DNA of 12,785 nucleotides from an uncultured Methanomassiliicoccaceae archaeon (GCA_945492685.1 CALYUZ010000007.1:1-12785), one strand, 5' to 3'. Positions 1 through 6,791 are shown, numbered from the stretch's first letter. Notes: generated by a model not told the origin, from the sequence alone. Numbers and translations: made by a program.

Positions 1-503
1 GCACCTGCGGGGATGATCATGCACTCCTGGATCTTCAGGTTGCCTCCGGCGTGCTTTCCGCCGTTGATGATGTTCAGCATGGGCACGGGGAGGGTGACGT
101 GGTCCCCGCCGACGTGCTCGTAGACGGGGATGTTGTTGCACATGGCACCGGCCCTGGCGACCGCAAGGGACACGGCGACGGTGGCGTTCCCACCGAGCCT
201 CTTCTTGTTCTCAGTACCATCCAGCTCGATCATGGCCTCGTCGATGGCCCTCTGGTCGGTGGGGTCCATCCCGGTGATCCTCTTGGCGATCTCGCCACGG
301 ACGTTCTCCACGGCCTTGAGGACGCCTTTGCCGCCGTACCTGTCGCCTCCGTCACGGAGCTCATGGGCCTCCCAGGAACCTGTGGACGCACCGGACGGTG
401 CGATGGCGGTGATCCTGTGACCCCTGACGGTGATCTCTGCCTCGACTGTGGGGTTGCCTCTGGAATCCAATACCTCTCTTGCCCATACCTTCTCTATCTG
501 CAT
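1..503 (-). CDS. eno: Enolase, N-terminal part (gene continues past the left edge)
   Basis: Enolase interconverts 2-phosphoglycerate and phosphoenolpyruvate in cytoplasmic glycolysis/gluconeogenesis. The visible 167 residues carry the family's N-terminal domain: the [10 protein letters not shown] signature at about 12-21, the flexible active-site loop PSGASTG at 37-43 (Ser40 is the Mg2+-loop serine), and the NIINGGKHA segment at 144-152 with the conserved His151, followed by QE (Glu160), the acid/base-region glutamate. The barrel's C-terminal half, including the metal-binding Asp/Glu residues, lies outside the window. The ATG at 503 is chosen because it gives the canonical [16 protein letters not shown] start and has an AGAGG ribosome-binding site just upstream that overlaps the end of the preceding gene. 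Only 13 bases separate it from the response-regulator stop, so the two are probably cotranscribed. In many euryarchaea enolase sits beside rpoK/rpsB; that side is not visible here. Confidence 0.97.
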   Translation of the reverse strand, partial: MQIEKVWAREVLDSRGNPTVEAEITVRGHRITAIAPSGASTGSWEAHELRDGGDRYGGKGVLKAVENVRGEIAKRITGMDPTDQRAIDEAMIELDGTENKKRLGGNATVAVSLAVARAGAMCNNIPVYEHVGGDHVTLPVPMLNIINGGKHAGGNLKIQECMIIPAG

Positions 504-516
504 ATGGAAAACCTCT

Positions 517-1449
517 TCAGAATTTGTGGAGTTTGAAATCTGTTTTGAGTATGTTCTCGTCCTTGTCGGTCAGCTGGCTGTCATCCACGGACACCACGAA
601 GGTGGATTCGTCCTTGGAGGCGCTGATCATCTGATGGAAGAAGACCAGGACGTTGTTGAGACCGTCGGCCTCCACCAGGTCCGCGAAGTTGTCGAACACG
701 ACCACAGGGAACTGATGCATCTTGACGAAGTCGTTGACGTACACCATCAGCGAACCGAGGCCGTGCACATCCATGGAACCGGACTTCTGGGTGGGGGACA
801 GGGACACGACATCTATCTTCCCCCTGTCGAATCTCTCCCTGACCGCCTTGGCCTTCTCCGACGACACCATCAGGATGCTGTACCTGTCCGGGTCGAAGAG
901 ACCGATGAAGGAGTAGATCTTCTCGGGTTCGGGCTCGTAGATCATGTACGAGGTCCCGAATGACAATCCCCTGTCCCCGATGTCCACGGAGGACATCTCG
1001 ACCTTCTTCTTCTCCTTCTTGCGAAAAAGGGATCTGGACTCCTTCCTCCTCCTCTTCTTCTCCGAGTTCTGCTCCTCCTCGCGGATGATGATCTCGGCCA
1101 CGTCCTTCAACGCGTTCAGGACGTCGGTGGACTTGAACGGCTTGTCTATGAATCCCTTGATGTAGGGGTTGTCCTTGGGCACCTGCTCGCTGGCGCTCTT
1201 GATCAGGATGACGTTGAGCGGGATGTCGTTGTAGTTCTCCTTGCAACGGCTGACAACGCGGAGACCGTCCTCGTCGCCCACCCACGTGTCGAGCATGATC
1301 ACGTCCGGTTGGAAATCCCCGATCCTGGAGACGGCCTCATCGACACTGCTGACACGCTTGACGTCCTCTTTGGCATAACCCTCATCCAGGAGGATGTCCT
1401 GGATGATCTCCTGGACGGCGACGTTGTCATCGACGATTAGAATCTTCAT
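517..1449 (-). CDS. Response regulator: receiver domain plus DUF835
   Basis: This 310-residue protein begins with a CheY-like receiver domain (about 1-120). The phosphorylation-site set is complete: acidic pair Asp7/Asp8, phospho-acceptor Asp54 (in IMLDTW), switch Ser85 and Lys103 in the IDKPF motif. A very basic, charged linker follows at about 124-150. The C-terminal half (about 168-308) looks like DUF835, an archaeal domain often fused to receivers and PAS domains, here with a hydrophobic strand ending in VVVFDN (about 249-254) resembling a Walker-B strand. There is no DNA-binding or recognisable enzymatic output domain, so it probably signals through protein contacts. No histidine kinase is adjacent, so it is an orphan regulator. 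The gene has its own TATA-like promoter and a GGAG ribosome-binding site. Enolase follows after 13 bases, an unusual pairing. DUF835 assignment is from recalled family appearance. Confidence 0.9.
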   Translation of the reverse strand: MKILIVDDNVAVQEIIQDILLDEGYAKEDVKRVSSVDEAVSRIGDFQPDVIMLDTWVGDEDGLRVVSRCKENYNDIPLNVILIKSASEQVPKDNPYIKGFIDKPFKSTDVLNALKDVAEIIIREEEQNSEKKRRRKESRSLFRKKEKKKVEMSSVDIGDRGLSFGTSYMIYEPEPEKIYSFIGLFDPDRYSILMVSSEKAKAVRERFDRGKIDVVSLSPTQKSGSMDVHGLGSLMVYVNDFVKMHQFPVVVFDNFADLVEADGLNNVLVFFHQMISASKDESTFVVSVDDSQLTDKDENILKTDFKLHKF

Positions 1450-1483
1450 GATGCCACTCCGACAATCCCGGCTATGGAATCAG

Positions 1484-1495
1484 GGCTATATATGG
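1484..1495 (-). promoter_or_regulatory. TATA-box promoter of the response regulator (and probably enolase)
   Basis: Read on the minus strand this is CCATATATAGCC, an archaeal TATA-box-like element centred about 41 bases before the response-regulator ATG. Transcription would start near 1464, leaving a short leader that contains the GGAG ribosome-binding site. It lies beyond the putative L40e terminator, which supports independent transcription. Confidence 0.6.
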
Positions 1496-1567
1496 AACCC
1501 TGTCGACAAAGGATGTGGGAGGGGTTTGACCTCCCCTCCAGCGCCCGAGCTTCCACCCGGGCAAAAC

Positions 1568-1584
1568 CGGCCGATAGCCGGCCG
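1568..1584 (-). terminator. Hairpin terminator after rpl40e
   Basis: Two copies of the self-complementary hexamer CGGCCG are separated by five bases, giving a 6-bp all-GC stem. On the minus strand the stem is followed by GTTTT. It starts 26 bases after the L40e stop codon and before the response-regulator promoter, consistent with ending the L40e transcript. Archaeal termination depends mainly on T-runs, so the role of the stem is inferred. Confidence 0.5.
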
Positions 1585-1609
1585 TAAAAATCAATGGTTG
1601 AAGCAGTAA

Positions 1610-1759
1610 TCACTGCTTCCTGCTCTCTTTGGCCTTGGGCCTGAGGTTGCTGTATCCGCACTTCCTGCACCTCTCAGCCTTCTTGGGGTTGGTGGCGTAG
1701 CAGTTCATGCAAACAGTCTTGTCAAGGAGCCTGTGCTCAGCCTCTTTGAAACGTGCCAT
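1610..1759 (-). CDS. rpl40e: Large ribosomal subunit protein eL40 (L40e)
   Basis: This is a 49-residue, basic zinc-ribbon protein of the 50S subunit. The two CxxC knuckles are present (CMNC at about 17-20 and CRKC at about 31-34) with the family's MNCYATNP and [13 protein letters not shown] segments; length matches archaeal L40e (about 50 residues). The ATG at 1759 is preferred over upstream in-frame possibilities because the protein then starts [14 protein letters not shown], as in its relatives, with a GAGGA ribosome-binding site close by. It appears monocistronic: a strong TATA box upstream and a GC hairpin with T-run downstream. The next minus-strand gene has a separate promoter. Confidence 0.96.
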   Translation of the reverse strand: MARFKEAEHRLLDKTVCMNCYATNPKKAERCRKCGYSNLRPKAKESRKQ

Positions 1760-1790
1760 TTGAAATCCTCTGCGGTAGCGATTATAGAAG

Positions 1791-1801
1791 TAATATAAAA
1801 A
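1791..1801 (-). promoter_or_regulatory. TATA-box promoter of rpl40e
   Basis: Minus-strand TTTTTATATTA, a strong match to archaeal TATA boxes, is centred about 37 bases before the L40e start. Predicted transcription start is around 1770, giving a leader of roughly ten bases with the ribosome-binding site. Confidence 0.65.
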
Positions 1802-2002
1802 GGGTTTCCCAACATCCGCAAAGACCGATACCCCGTTTTCCGAATGGAGTCGGAACATCTGGCCAGCGGTCATGTGGGCCCATCATGGGAATGGTGGGAT
1901 GAGGACACCATGAATGTTGCTTACAACTGTCATCATCGGTAACCGTCTGCATCCCTTGCGGATAAAACCAGCATTTCCCCTCCATCGGACCGTTCCACGA
2001 CG
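1802..2002. other. Intergenic stretch without a recognised gene
   Basis: About 200 bases between the L40e promoter and the end of the TIM-barrel gene. Reading frames here are short and show no protein-like pattern, and no tRNA cloverleaf or clear terminator stem with a T-run was seen. It contains the 8-bp palindrome TGGGCCCA and G-rich ATGGG/GGTGGG stretches of unknown meaning. Confidence 0.4.
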
Positions 2003-2959
2003 TCAGCGGATGAGCGACCTCTGACGGGTGAAATCCTCGAGCACACCGACGTCGGAACCGGGCATCTCATGGATGACGGTATCTGGCCTCAGGATGTCCA
2101 GGATGTCGTTGCAGCCGGGATCAGAGAACGGCATGTGCTGGTCGATCCTCGACACATGGGGATACGCACCGAAGTAGAACTCCGTCGGGTCACCTTCCAA
2201 TAGCCTCTCCTCGAAGGAGGAACGGTACTCCCAGCTTGCACTCCAATGGAAGTGTACGGCACCGATTCTGTCTATGAGATCGTCGGTGTACCCTTCGATC
2301 ACCCGTATCACAGCCTCGATCCCCTTTGACTCCGTGTCGATACCGGGGAGGCAGTTCATCATATGTCCGGTGTCGAGGCAGATGCCCCAGTTCTCGAATT
2401 CGATACCTCTCTCCAGCCTCCTGTAGTCGGACGTGTCCAAGAGCCTCAGACCGGGCCACCAGAGGTTCTCGAACGCCAATTTGAAAGGCGGTTCACCGCC
2501 GGGCATCCCGCCGATCACGGTGTTGATCATCTCGCAGAAGGTGTCGATGACCTTGCCGGGATCTCCCGTGTAGCTGCGCCTGCATATCTCATCCAGGGAG
2601 ATGTTGGTGACGTGGAGGACACCATGCCAGGGTTCCAGCTCGGATGCGTACCCGATGGCGGAAACGAGGTTGGAGACGATCTCGTCCCTGCTGCGGCCGT
2701 ACATGACGTAGCGGGAGGTCTCCTCGTCCATGTCGTACGGCTCCCCGTTCCAGGCGGCCATCCAATCAGTGGAGTATGGGAGGTGCACGGTACGGGTGAT
2801 ACCGCGGTAGATGGGGTCCACCGGTCCGAATCCCGTGAGAAGTTCAATCCCGTCGCACCCTATGGACGAAAGCTTCGCTGACGGGTGATCTCCGAAAAGG
2901 GAAAGGTCCTGATAGACCGAATGGCTCAGCAGATGGCGCATGGATGCCAATCGGTCCAT
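2003..2959 (-). CDS. Xylose isomerase-like TIM-barrel protein, function unknown
   Basis: A protein of about 318 residues with the pattern of the AP endonuclease family 2 / xylose isomerase-like TIM-barrel superfamily. Conserved polar positions at strand ends suit a divalent-metal site (numbering from a GTG at 2962): Glu165 in FENLWW, Asp197 and His200 in CLDTGHMMN, His237/His239 in AVHFHW, Asp274/His276 in RIDQHMPF, and Glu299 in IHEMPG. Members include sugar isomerases/epimerases, endonuclease IV and uncharacterised methanogen proteins; the substrate cannot be told here. The start is uncertain. GTG at 2962 and ATG at 2959 are adjacent, neither with a strong ribosome-binding site; ATG 2941 is an alternative. 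It follows the winged-helix gene by about 19 bases on the same strand, so it is probably that regulator's operon partner. Confidence 0.8.
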   Translation of the reverse strand: MDRLASMRHLLSHSVYQDLSLFGDHPSAKLSSIGCDGIELLTGFGPVDPIYRGITRTVHLPYSTDWMAAWNGEPYDMDEETSRYVMYGRSRDEIVSNLVSAIGYASELEPWHGVLHVTNISLDEICRRSYTGDPGKVIDTFCEMINTVIGGMPGGEPPFKLAFENLWWPGLRLLDTSDYRRLERGIEFENWGICLDTGHMMNCLPGIDTESKGIEAVIRVIEGYTDDLIDRIGAVHFHWSASWEYRSSFEERLLEGDPTEFYFGAYPHVSRIDQHMPFSDPGCNDILDILRPDTVIHEMPGSDVGVLEDFTRQRSLIR

Positions 2960-2978
2960 CACTTGATAAAACGGTCGC

Positions 2979-3563
2979 TCAGAACATCTGGAGCGCCGCG
3001 GTGATGGCCGCCTCTGTGGCCAAGGCCTGGGTCTCCCCTCCGCCGATGATCAGCGCATCGCTCTGCGTCATACCGATCTCCTTGCGGATCTTGTATGCGA
3101 GCTCGGGGGTCTTATCGTCCATGTTCCAGTCCGGAGGGATCATGAGGATCCCGTCGCGGATGACGATGGTGGTGCATCCGTCGGCTCCCACCTTGATTCC
3201 CGCATCCCTCTGCTCCATTCCGTTCACGACCTTGTCGGCACCTCCGAGGACGAGGACTCCCTGCTGGCAGGCACCGGCGACGGAACCCTCGACGAAGATG
3301 TTGACGGGACGGAGGGGGAGCTGGTCCAGGAACGACAGTCCGGCTTTCGTGATGGTGATACCGGTCTGTTTGATGTTGATGAAATCCCACTCCTTCAGGG
3401 TGTCGATGATCCTGCGCATGCTTCCCTCGCCGACACCGACCTCATCCGCGAGCCTCTTGCGGCCCATCCTGCGTCCGTCGGACAGAAGATGGAGTGACCA
3501 GTACACATTAGCGTCATTGAACCTGAACATGGGTCCGAACTGGGGCTCGTCGATAATCTTCAT
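2979..3563 (-). CDS. Winged-helix regulator with C-terminal DUF4443-like domain
   Basis: This 194-residue archaeal protein has an N-terminal winged helix-turn-helix (about 15-80): RKRLADEVGVG forms helix two and the turn, GSMRRIIDTLKEWDF the recognition helix, and INIKQTGITIT the wing. The C-terminal half (about 85-194) contains GGADKVVNGMEQRD, KVGADGCTTIV and a glycine-rich DALIIGGGE near the end. It resembles the archaeal domain I recall as DUF4443, probably a ligand- or partner-binding domain; the exact family name needs a profile search. The start has a GGGAGAG ribosome-binding site seven bases upstream. Transcription probably starts from a TTATTAAA element near 3605. Upstream lies a perfect 11-bp inverted repeat shared with the end of metK, a possible autoregulatory site. 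The downstream TIM-barrel gene is likely cotranscribed. Confidence 0.75.
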   Translation of the reverse strand: MKIIDEPQFGPMFRFNDANVYWSLHLLSDGRRMGRKRLADEVGVGEGSMRRIIDTLKEWDFINIKQTGITITKAGLSFLDQLPLRPVNIFVEGSVAGACQQGVLVLGGADKVVNGMEQRDAGIKVGADGCTTIVIRDGILMIPPDWNMDDKTPELAYKIRKEIGMTQSDALIIGGGETQALATEAAITAALQMF

Positions 3564-3600
3564 GGAATCTCTCCCGTTGGATGTATATGACGATGTCCTG

Positions 3601-3613
3601 AAAGTTTAATAAG
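3601..3613 (-). promoter_or_regulatory. Probable promoter of the winged-helix/TIM-barrel unit
   Basis: Minus-strand CTTATTAAACTTT lies about 44 bases before the winged-helix ATG, leaving room for a leader with the visible ribosome-binding site. A second AT-rich element (CATATACA near 3583-3590) is too close to the ATG for a leader with that site. Confidence 0.45.
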
Positions 3614-3620
3614 ATTTGGT

Positions 3621-3651
3621 TGGCCAGACGGGAAAAATGGCCGTCTGGCCA
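3621..3651. terminator. Perfect 11-bp inverted repeat between metK and the winged-helix gene
   Basis: TGGCCAGACGG and CCGTCTGGCCA are exact reverse complements separated by nine bases. The repeat lies 30 bases after the metK stop. On the minus strand the loop is T-rich (CCATTTTTC), but no long T-run follows the stem. It is either the metK terminator or an operator just upstream of the winged-helix promoter; sequence alone does not decide. Confidence 0.5.
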
Positions 3652-3680
3652 TGTTGGAAAGTTTGTCCGTTCCGACCAAC

Positions 3681-4904
3681 TTAGAAGGTCCTGACCTTGC
3701 CCTCGATGATCATGTCGGAGACCTTGTCGACGTTGTCGAGCCAGTCTGCGGCGATGGCCTCGGCCTCGGACTTCCAGGTGGGCAGCTTGGGGTCGTTCTC
3801 CGCATCGGGGAGGACGATCTGGATGGATGCGTTCAGGGGCTCGGAGACGGGCTTTCCGATCTGGGAGAGCAGCCTGACCCTGATCTCCGCCTCGTTGGTG
3901 ACCTTCTTGGCGACATCCTCTGCGATGAGCTTGGACATGACGTTGTAGATCTTTCCGATGTGGGTGATCGGGTTCTTTCCGGAGGTGGCCTCCATGGACA
4001 TGGGCCTGTAGGGTGTGATCAGACCGTTGCACCTGTTACCCCTTCCGACGGATCCGTCGTCTCCCATCTCCTGGGAGAGTCCGGTGACGGTGAGGTAGTA
4101 GACACCGCGGTCGTAGTCGTCTCCGGTGTTGATCTCGAGCTTGAAGTTGATGTCCTCGTTTCCGATGATCTTCAGGGCGTTGTCGTAGACCTTGTCGTAC
4201 ATCTGCTCGATGGCGGACTTGTAGTGGCTCGCGTCGGGGATGTACCTGTCGACCATTGCGCATGCGATGGTGAGGGTGAGGTTGTTGTCGATACGGGATG
4301 CCATGACCTTGACGTCCTGTCCGGTCTCGGGCAGGTCCTTCTTCATGACTCCGTTGACGTACTCCTCGGTCTTGAGGACGACCTGGTCGGTGATGGAGTA
4401 GGGTGCGTATCCGACTCCGAAGGAGGTGTCGTTGGCGAGGTGTCCGGATGCCTTGTACACTCCGGTGAGGTCGTCGGATCCCATTCCGATCTTGGCGTCG
4501 AGGATGATGTCGGAGTCGACGTCGAGGTTGGGGAACGTCTTCACGAGGTAGTCGTGGGCAGCCTTGAGTGCGACGGGCTTGCAGGGCAGGGACTTGAGGT
4601 CCTCTCCCTCTCCGACGTGGGTGGTTGCACGTCCGACCAGCAGGATGTATGTGGGATCGACGACGGTTCCTCCCCCGAACCTGGGTGCGGCCTGTCCGGC
4701 TGCGATCTGGGTCTCGTCGGTGTTGTGGTGGAGGACGTGTCCGAACTCCTTCTTGTACATCCTACAGAGGGCCTTGGAGACCTCCTCGGCGAGTGCGTCG
4801 GAGACGGAGTCGGGGTGTCCGATTCCTTTCCTCTCGACGATCTCGACTTTCTTCATGGGAACGGGGATCTCGTTGAGTCCCTCTACGTAGATGTTCTTGG
4901 ACAT
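3681..4904 (-). CDS. metK: Archaeal-type S-adenosylmethionine synthetase
   Basis: Methionine adenosyltransferase makes S-adenosylmethionine from methionine and ATP in the cytoplasm. The 407-residue length and sequence match the archaeal family (AdoMet_Synthase), which is very divergent from bacterial MetK. Signatures include ERKGIGHPDSVSDALAEE at 24-41, the FGGGTVVDPTYI segment around 76-87, ANDTSFGVGYAPYS at about 157-170, and the block GDDGSVGRGNRCNGLITPYR (281-300) followed by MEATSGKNPITHIGKIYN. The start has an AGGAGT ribosome-binding site about eight bases upstream. A TATA-like AGTTTATC sits about 44 bases upstream in the 96-bp divergent region shared with the XRE-CBS gene. It is the only gene in the window ending in TAA. 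A hairpin follows the stop. In a methylotrophic or H2-dependent methanogen SAM demand includes methyl-group activation and radical-SAM chemistry. Confidence 0.97.
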   Translation of the reverse strand: MSKNIYVEGLNEIPVPMKKVEIVERKGIGHPDSVSDALAEEVSKALCRMYKKEFGHVLHHNTDETQIAAGQAAPRFGGGTVVDPTYILLVGRATTHVGEGEDLKSLPCKPVALKAAHDYLVKTFPNLDVDSDIILDAKIGMGSDDLTGVYKASGHLANDTSFGVGYAPYSITDQVVLKTEEYVNGVMKKDLPETGQDVKVMASRIDNNLTLTIACAMVDRYIPDASHYKSAIEQMYDKVYDNALKIIGNEDINFKLEINTGDDYDRGVYYLTVTGLSQEMGDDGSVGRGNRCNGLITPYRPMSMEATSGKNPITHIGKIYNVMSKLIAEDVAKKVTNEAEIRVRLLSQIGKPVSEPLNASIQIVLPDAENDPKLPTWKSEAEAIAADWLDNVDKVSDMIIEGKVRTF

Positions 4905-4944
4905 TGATATAACTCCTATAGCGAAGGGGAGCCAATCCTGTGTA

Positions 4945-4952
4945 GATAAACT
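4945..4952 (-). promoter_or_regulatory. TATA-like promoter element of metK
   Basis: Minus-strand AGTTTATC, about 44 bases before the metK ATG, predicts a start near 4922 and a leader of about 18 bases with the AGGAGT site. The same AGTTTATCTA string serves the rpe promoter at 6831. Confidence 0.5.
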
Positions 4953-4965
4953 ATACGGACAAAAA

Positions 4966-4987
4966 TATTCTTATATGAATAGTATTC
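4966..4987. promoter_or_regulatory. Three-half-site operator over the XRE-CBS TATA box
   Basis: Three half-sites alternate: TATTC (4966-4970), GAATA (4977-4981) and TATTC (4983-4987). The first two form the inverted repeat TATTC-TTATAT-GAATA, whose spacer is the likely TATA box of the plus-strand gene; the second pair forms GAATA-G-TATTC. The TATA position about 25 bases before the ATG at 5000, with no ribosome-binding site, suggests a leaderless transcript. The arrangement fits autoregulation by a dimeric HTH protein. Confidence 0.5.
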
Positions 4988-4999
4988 TACCTTCCCGAT

Positions 5000-5563
5000 A
5001 TGAAATTTCCACCAGCCTCCGACATCAGGAAGATGAGGAAATCCCTGGATGTCACCCAGACCGAGCTGGCGCATTCCTCCGGGATCAGTCAAAGCACGAT
5101 CGCGAAGATCGAGAGCGGCAAGATATCCGCCAGCTACGAGACGGTGGTGAAGCTCTTCGACACGTTGGAGAGCATGAAGCACAAGGAGCACAAGGACCTG
5201 ACAGCGGACGATGTGGCAACCAAATCGGTGATCACGATCCAATCCACGGACCTAGTCCACCAGGCCTCTGACCTCATGAGGACCACGGGATACTCCCAGC
5301 TTCCGGTGCTCAAGGGCGAGATACCCGTGGGCAGCATATCCGAGAGGGGGATCTTCGAACTGGTCAGGCAAGGCTACACCATGGAGCAGCTCGGTCAGAC
5401 CGTCATCTCAAAGGTTATGGACGAATCCTTCCCCGTGGTCTCGGACACCACACCAATAACCGCAGTGACCACACTGATGAGCAACTGCAACGCGGTGCTG
5501 GTCTCTAAGAAAGGCAAGATAATCGGTCTCATCACGAACGCGGACATGCTCAAGCTGATGTGA
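5000..5563 (+). CDS. XRE-family HTH regulator with paired CBS domains
   Basis: This 187-residue protein joins an XRE/Cro helix-turn-helix (about 7-58; the core VTQTELAHSSGISQSTIAKIESGK is typical) to two CBS repeats (about 69-123 and 135-187) forming one Bateman module. CBS pairs commonly bind adenosyl ligands such as AMP, ATP or SAM; the archaeal CBS protein MJ0100 is known to bind SAM and methylthioadenosine. Being divergent from metK over 95 bases, it is a good candidate for a ligand-responsive repressor or activator of itself and perhaps of metK; this role is inferred. The start ATG has no ribosome-binding site and lies at the expected transcription start, so translation is probably leaderless. 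A TATTC/GAATA repeat cluster covers its promoter. Its last 14 bases overlap the convergent RNase Z gene. Confidence 0.9.
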   Translation: MKFPPASDIRKMRKSLDVTQTELAHSSGISQSTIAKIESGKISASYETVVKLFDTLESMKHKEHKDLTADDVATKSVITIQSTDLVHQASDLMRTTGYSQLPVLKGEIPVGSISERGIFELVRQGYTMEQLGQTVISKVMDESFPVVSDTTPITAVTTLMSNCNAVLVSKKGKIIGLITNADMLKLM

Positions 5564-6473
5564 CCTTCCGACGTACGGTATCGGACAGAACCTCGAACCA
5601 ATCCATATCATCGACGACGACCGAATTCGGGAAGATGACACGTGCATCCTCCTCCACTAGGCTGCGGTCGTCGTAACGGTTGCTTACATGGGTAAGAAGG
5701 AGCATCCCCACGCCCGCACCCATGGCCACCTCCGCAGCCTGACGCGCGGTGGAATGGAAATGATCGGCCGCCAGACCCGTCTCGGTCGACATGTAGGTCG
5801 ACTCGTGGACCAATGCGGTGGCGCCCCTGCACCCTTCTATCACCGTGTCGCAGGGCATCGTGTCCCCGGTGTACGCTATCGACGCTCCGGGTGTCTTCGG
5901 ACCGACCACCATATCGGGTGTGACATCGCCCACTGTCTCCCCATTCTTCAGACGCGCCATGTCAGGACCATCCTTTATGCCGAGGGACAGCGCCTTGGCA
6001 CGGTCCAGCTTACCGGGCTTGTCCTTCTCCCTGACGATGAATCCGACGGACGGCATCCCGTGCTCGGTCCTGAACGAACGGACGGTCATGTCCCTCACCC
6101 TGAACTCCTCGCCGCCCTCCAGCTCCACCACCTCCAACGGATAGATGGTCTCGCCCTCGGTTGCCGTCATCATCATGTCGAGACCCTTGGCGAGTCCCTT
6201 GGGCCCGTAGACGGTGAGCGGTTCGGTCCTCCCGGAGAGGCTCATCGTCTGAAGCAATCCGGGGAGTCCGAAGACGTGGTCCCCGTGGAGGTGCGTTATC
6301 AGCACCGCCCTGATCTTCATGAACGAGAATGGCGAGATCATCAGCTGACGCTGCGATCCCTCGCCGCAGTCCATGAGGATGATATCGGAGCCGCCCCTCA
6401 CCGCGATGCAGGACGTGGCCCTGTCGCGGGACGGTACGCTGGCACCTGTTCCTAGGAAGAGCAGCTCCAACAT
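5550..6473 (-). CDS. rnz: Ribonuclease Z (tRNA 3' processing endonuclease)
   Basis: RNase Z cuts tRNA precursors after the discriminator base to remove the 3' trailer. The 307-residue length fits the short form. It is a metallo-beta-lactamase-fold enzyme: the LGTGASVPSRDRATSC start, metal motif HLHGDH at 61-66 (His61, His63, Asp65, His66), His138 in RTEHG, Asp204 in AYTGDTMPC, the HEST(Y) motif at 223-227 and His262 in LLLTHVSNRY are all present. An exosite-like insertion (about 145-190) is GP/K-rich as in short RNase Z proteins. It begins 12 bases after the small Cys/His gene on the same strand, probably one operon, with no clear ribosome-binding site of its own. Its 3' end overlaps the convergent XRE-CBS gene by 14 bases. 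Confidence 0.96.
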   Translation of the reverse strand: MLELLFLGTGASVPSRDRATSCIAVRGGSDIILMDCGEGSQRQLMISPFSFMKIRAVLITHLHGDHVFGLPGLLQTMSLSGRTEPLTVYGPKGLAKGLDMMMTATEGETIYPLEVVELEGGEEFRVRDMTVRSFRTEHGMPSVGFIVREKDKPGKLDRAKALSLGIKDGPDMARLKNGETVGDVTPDMVVGPKTPGASIAYTGDTMPCDTVIEGCRGATALVHESTYMSTETGLAADHFHSTARQAAEVAMGAGVGMLLLTHVSNRYDDRSLVEEDARVIFPNSVVVDDMDWFEVLSDTVRRKVTSA

Positions 6474-6485
6474 GTTTATACCGGC

Positions 6486-6698
6486 TCAGTAGAGCTGGTC
6501 GATCTCCCTGTCGGTCTTGGTCTCCTTCTTGAACTCCTTGTAGTGCTCCTTGCACAGGTGGACCTGGCGGATGTCGGGGTTCTTCAGCTTCAGGGACGAC
6601 CTGGAGACCTGCTTGATGTTGAAAGACCTCTCGGCGGTCTTGTCGCATCCGAGGACGTCGCAGACCTCCTCGACGGTGTTGTGTTTAGCCAATGCCAT
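6486..6698 (-). CDS. Small Cys/His-rich archaeal protein, probable zinc binder
   Basis: This is a 70-residue basic protein of unknown function. Four or five potential metal ligands are spaced as a small zinc knuckle: Cys13 and Cys18 (CDVLGC), then His47, Cys49 and His52 (HLCKEH). The middle (about 22-40) is polar and basic and the tail is lysine-rich, suggesting RNA or ribosome contact. It is the first gene of a unit with RNase Z (12-base gap), which hints at a role in tRNA or RNA handling; this is association only. A TATA-like element lies about 28 bases upstream, and the ATG is followed by a family-like MALAKHNTVEEVCDV start. Codon use is like its neighbours. Confidence 0.8.
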   Translation of the reverse strand: MALAKHNTVEEVCDVLGCDKTAERSFNIKQVSRSSLKLKNPDIRQVHLCKEHYKEFKKETKTDREIDQLY

Positions 6699-6720
6699 GG
6701 TATCGCGATTGACTCCACTT

Positions 6721-6732
6721 GTTCTTATAATC
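6721..6732 (-). promoter_or_regulatory. TATA-like promoter of the small Cys/His protein and RNase Z
   Basis: Minus-strand GATTATAAGAAC is centred about 28 bases before the ATG at 6698, so the transcript would have a leader of only a few bases. Confidence 0.5.
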
Positions 6733-6749
6733 TGGCTCAGACCGTTCGT

Positions 6750-6791
6750 GGGAACCGCTCACTGCCTCTCGACCTTGTGAGCAACCTTCCC
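6750..6791. other. Imperfect hairpin in the divergent RNase Z-unit/rpe region
   Basis: GGGAA-CC-GCTCAC (6750-6762) pairs with GTGAGC-AACC-TTCCC (6777-6791) around a 14-base loop: 11 base pairs with a 2x4 internal loop. It lies upstream of both predicted transcription starts, so it is not in either leader. It could be a regulator site, a small RNA or chance. Confidence 0.3.

Noticed and set aside
1782..1985. 67-codon minus-strand frame upstream of rpl40e
   Set aside because: It runs across the L40e TATA box and has no protein-like pattern.
3651..4907. 418-codon open frame on the plus strand opposite metK
   Set aside because: The translation is a monotonous V/D/G/L-rich string with no family pattern; it is the antisense shadow of a GC-rich, codon-biased metK.
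5688..6455. 255-codon plus-strand frame opposite RNase Z
   Set aside because: RNase Z is certain from its HLHGDH motif and other ligands; this is its shadow.
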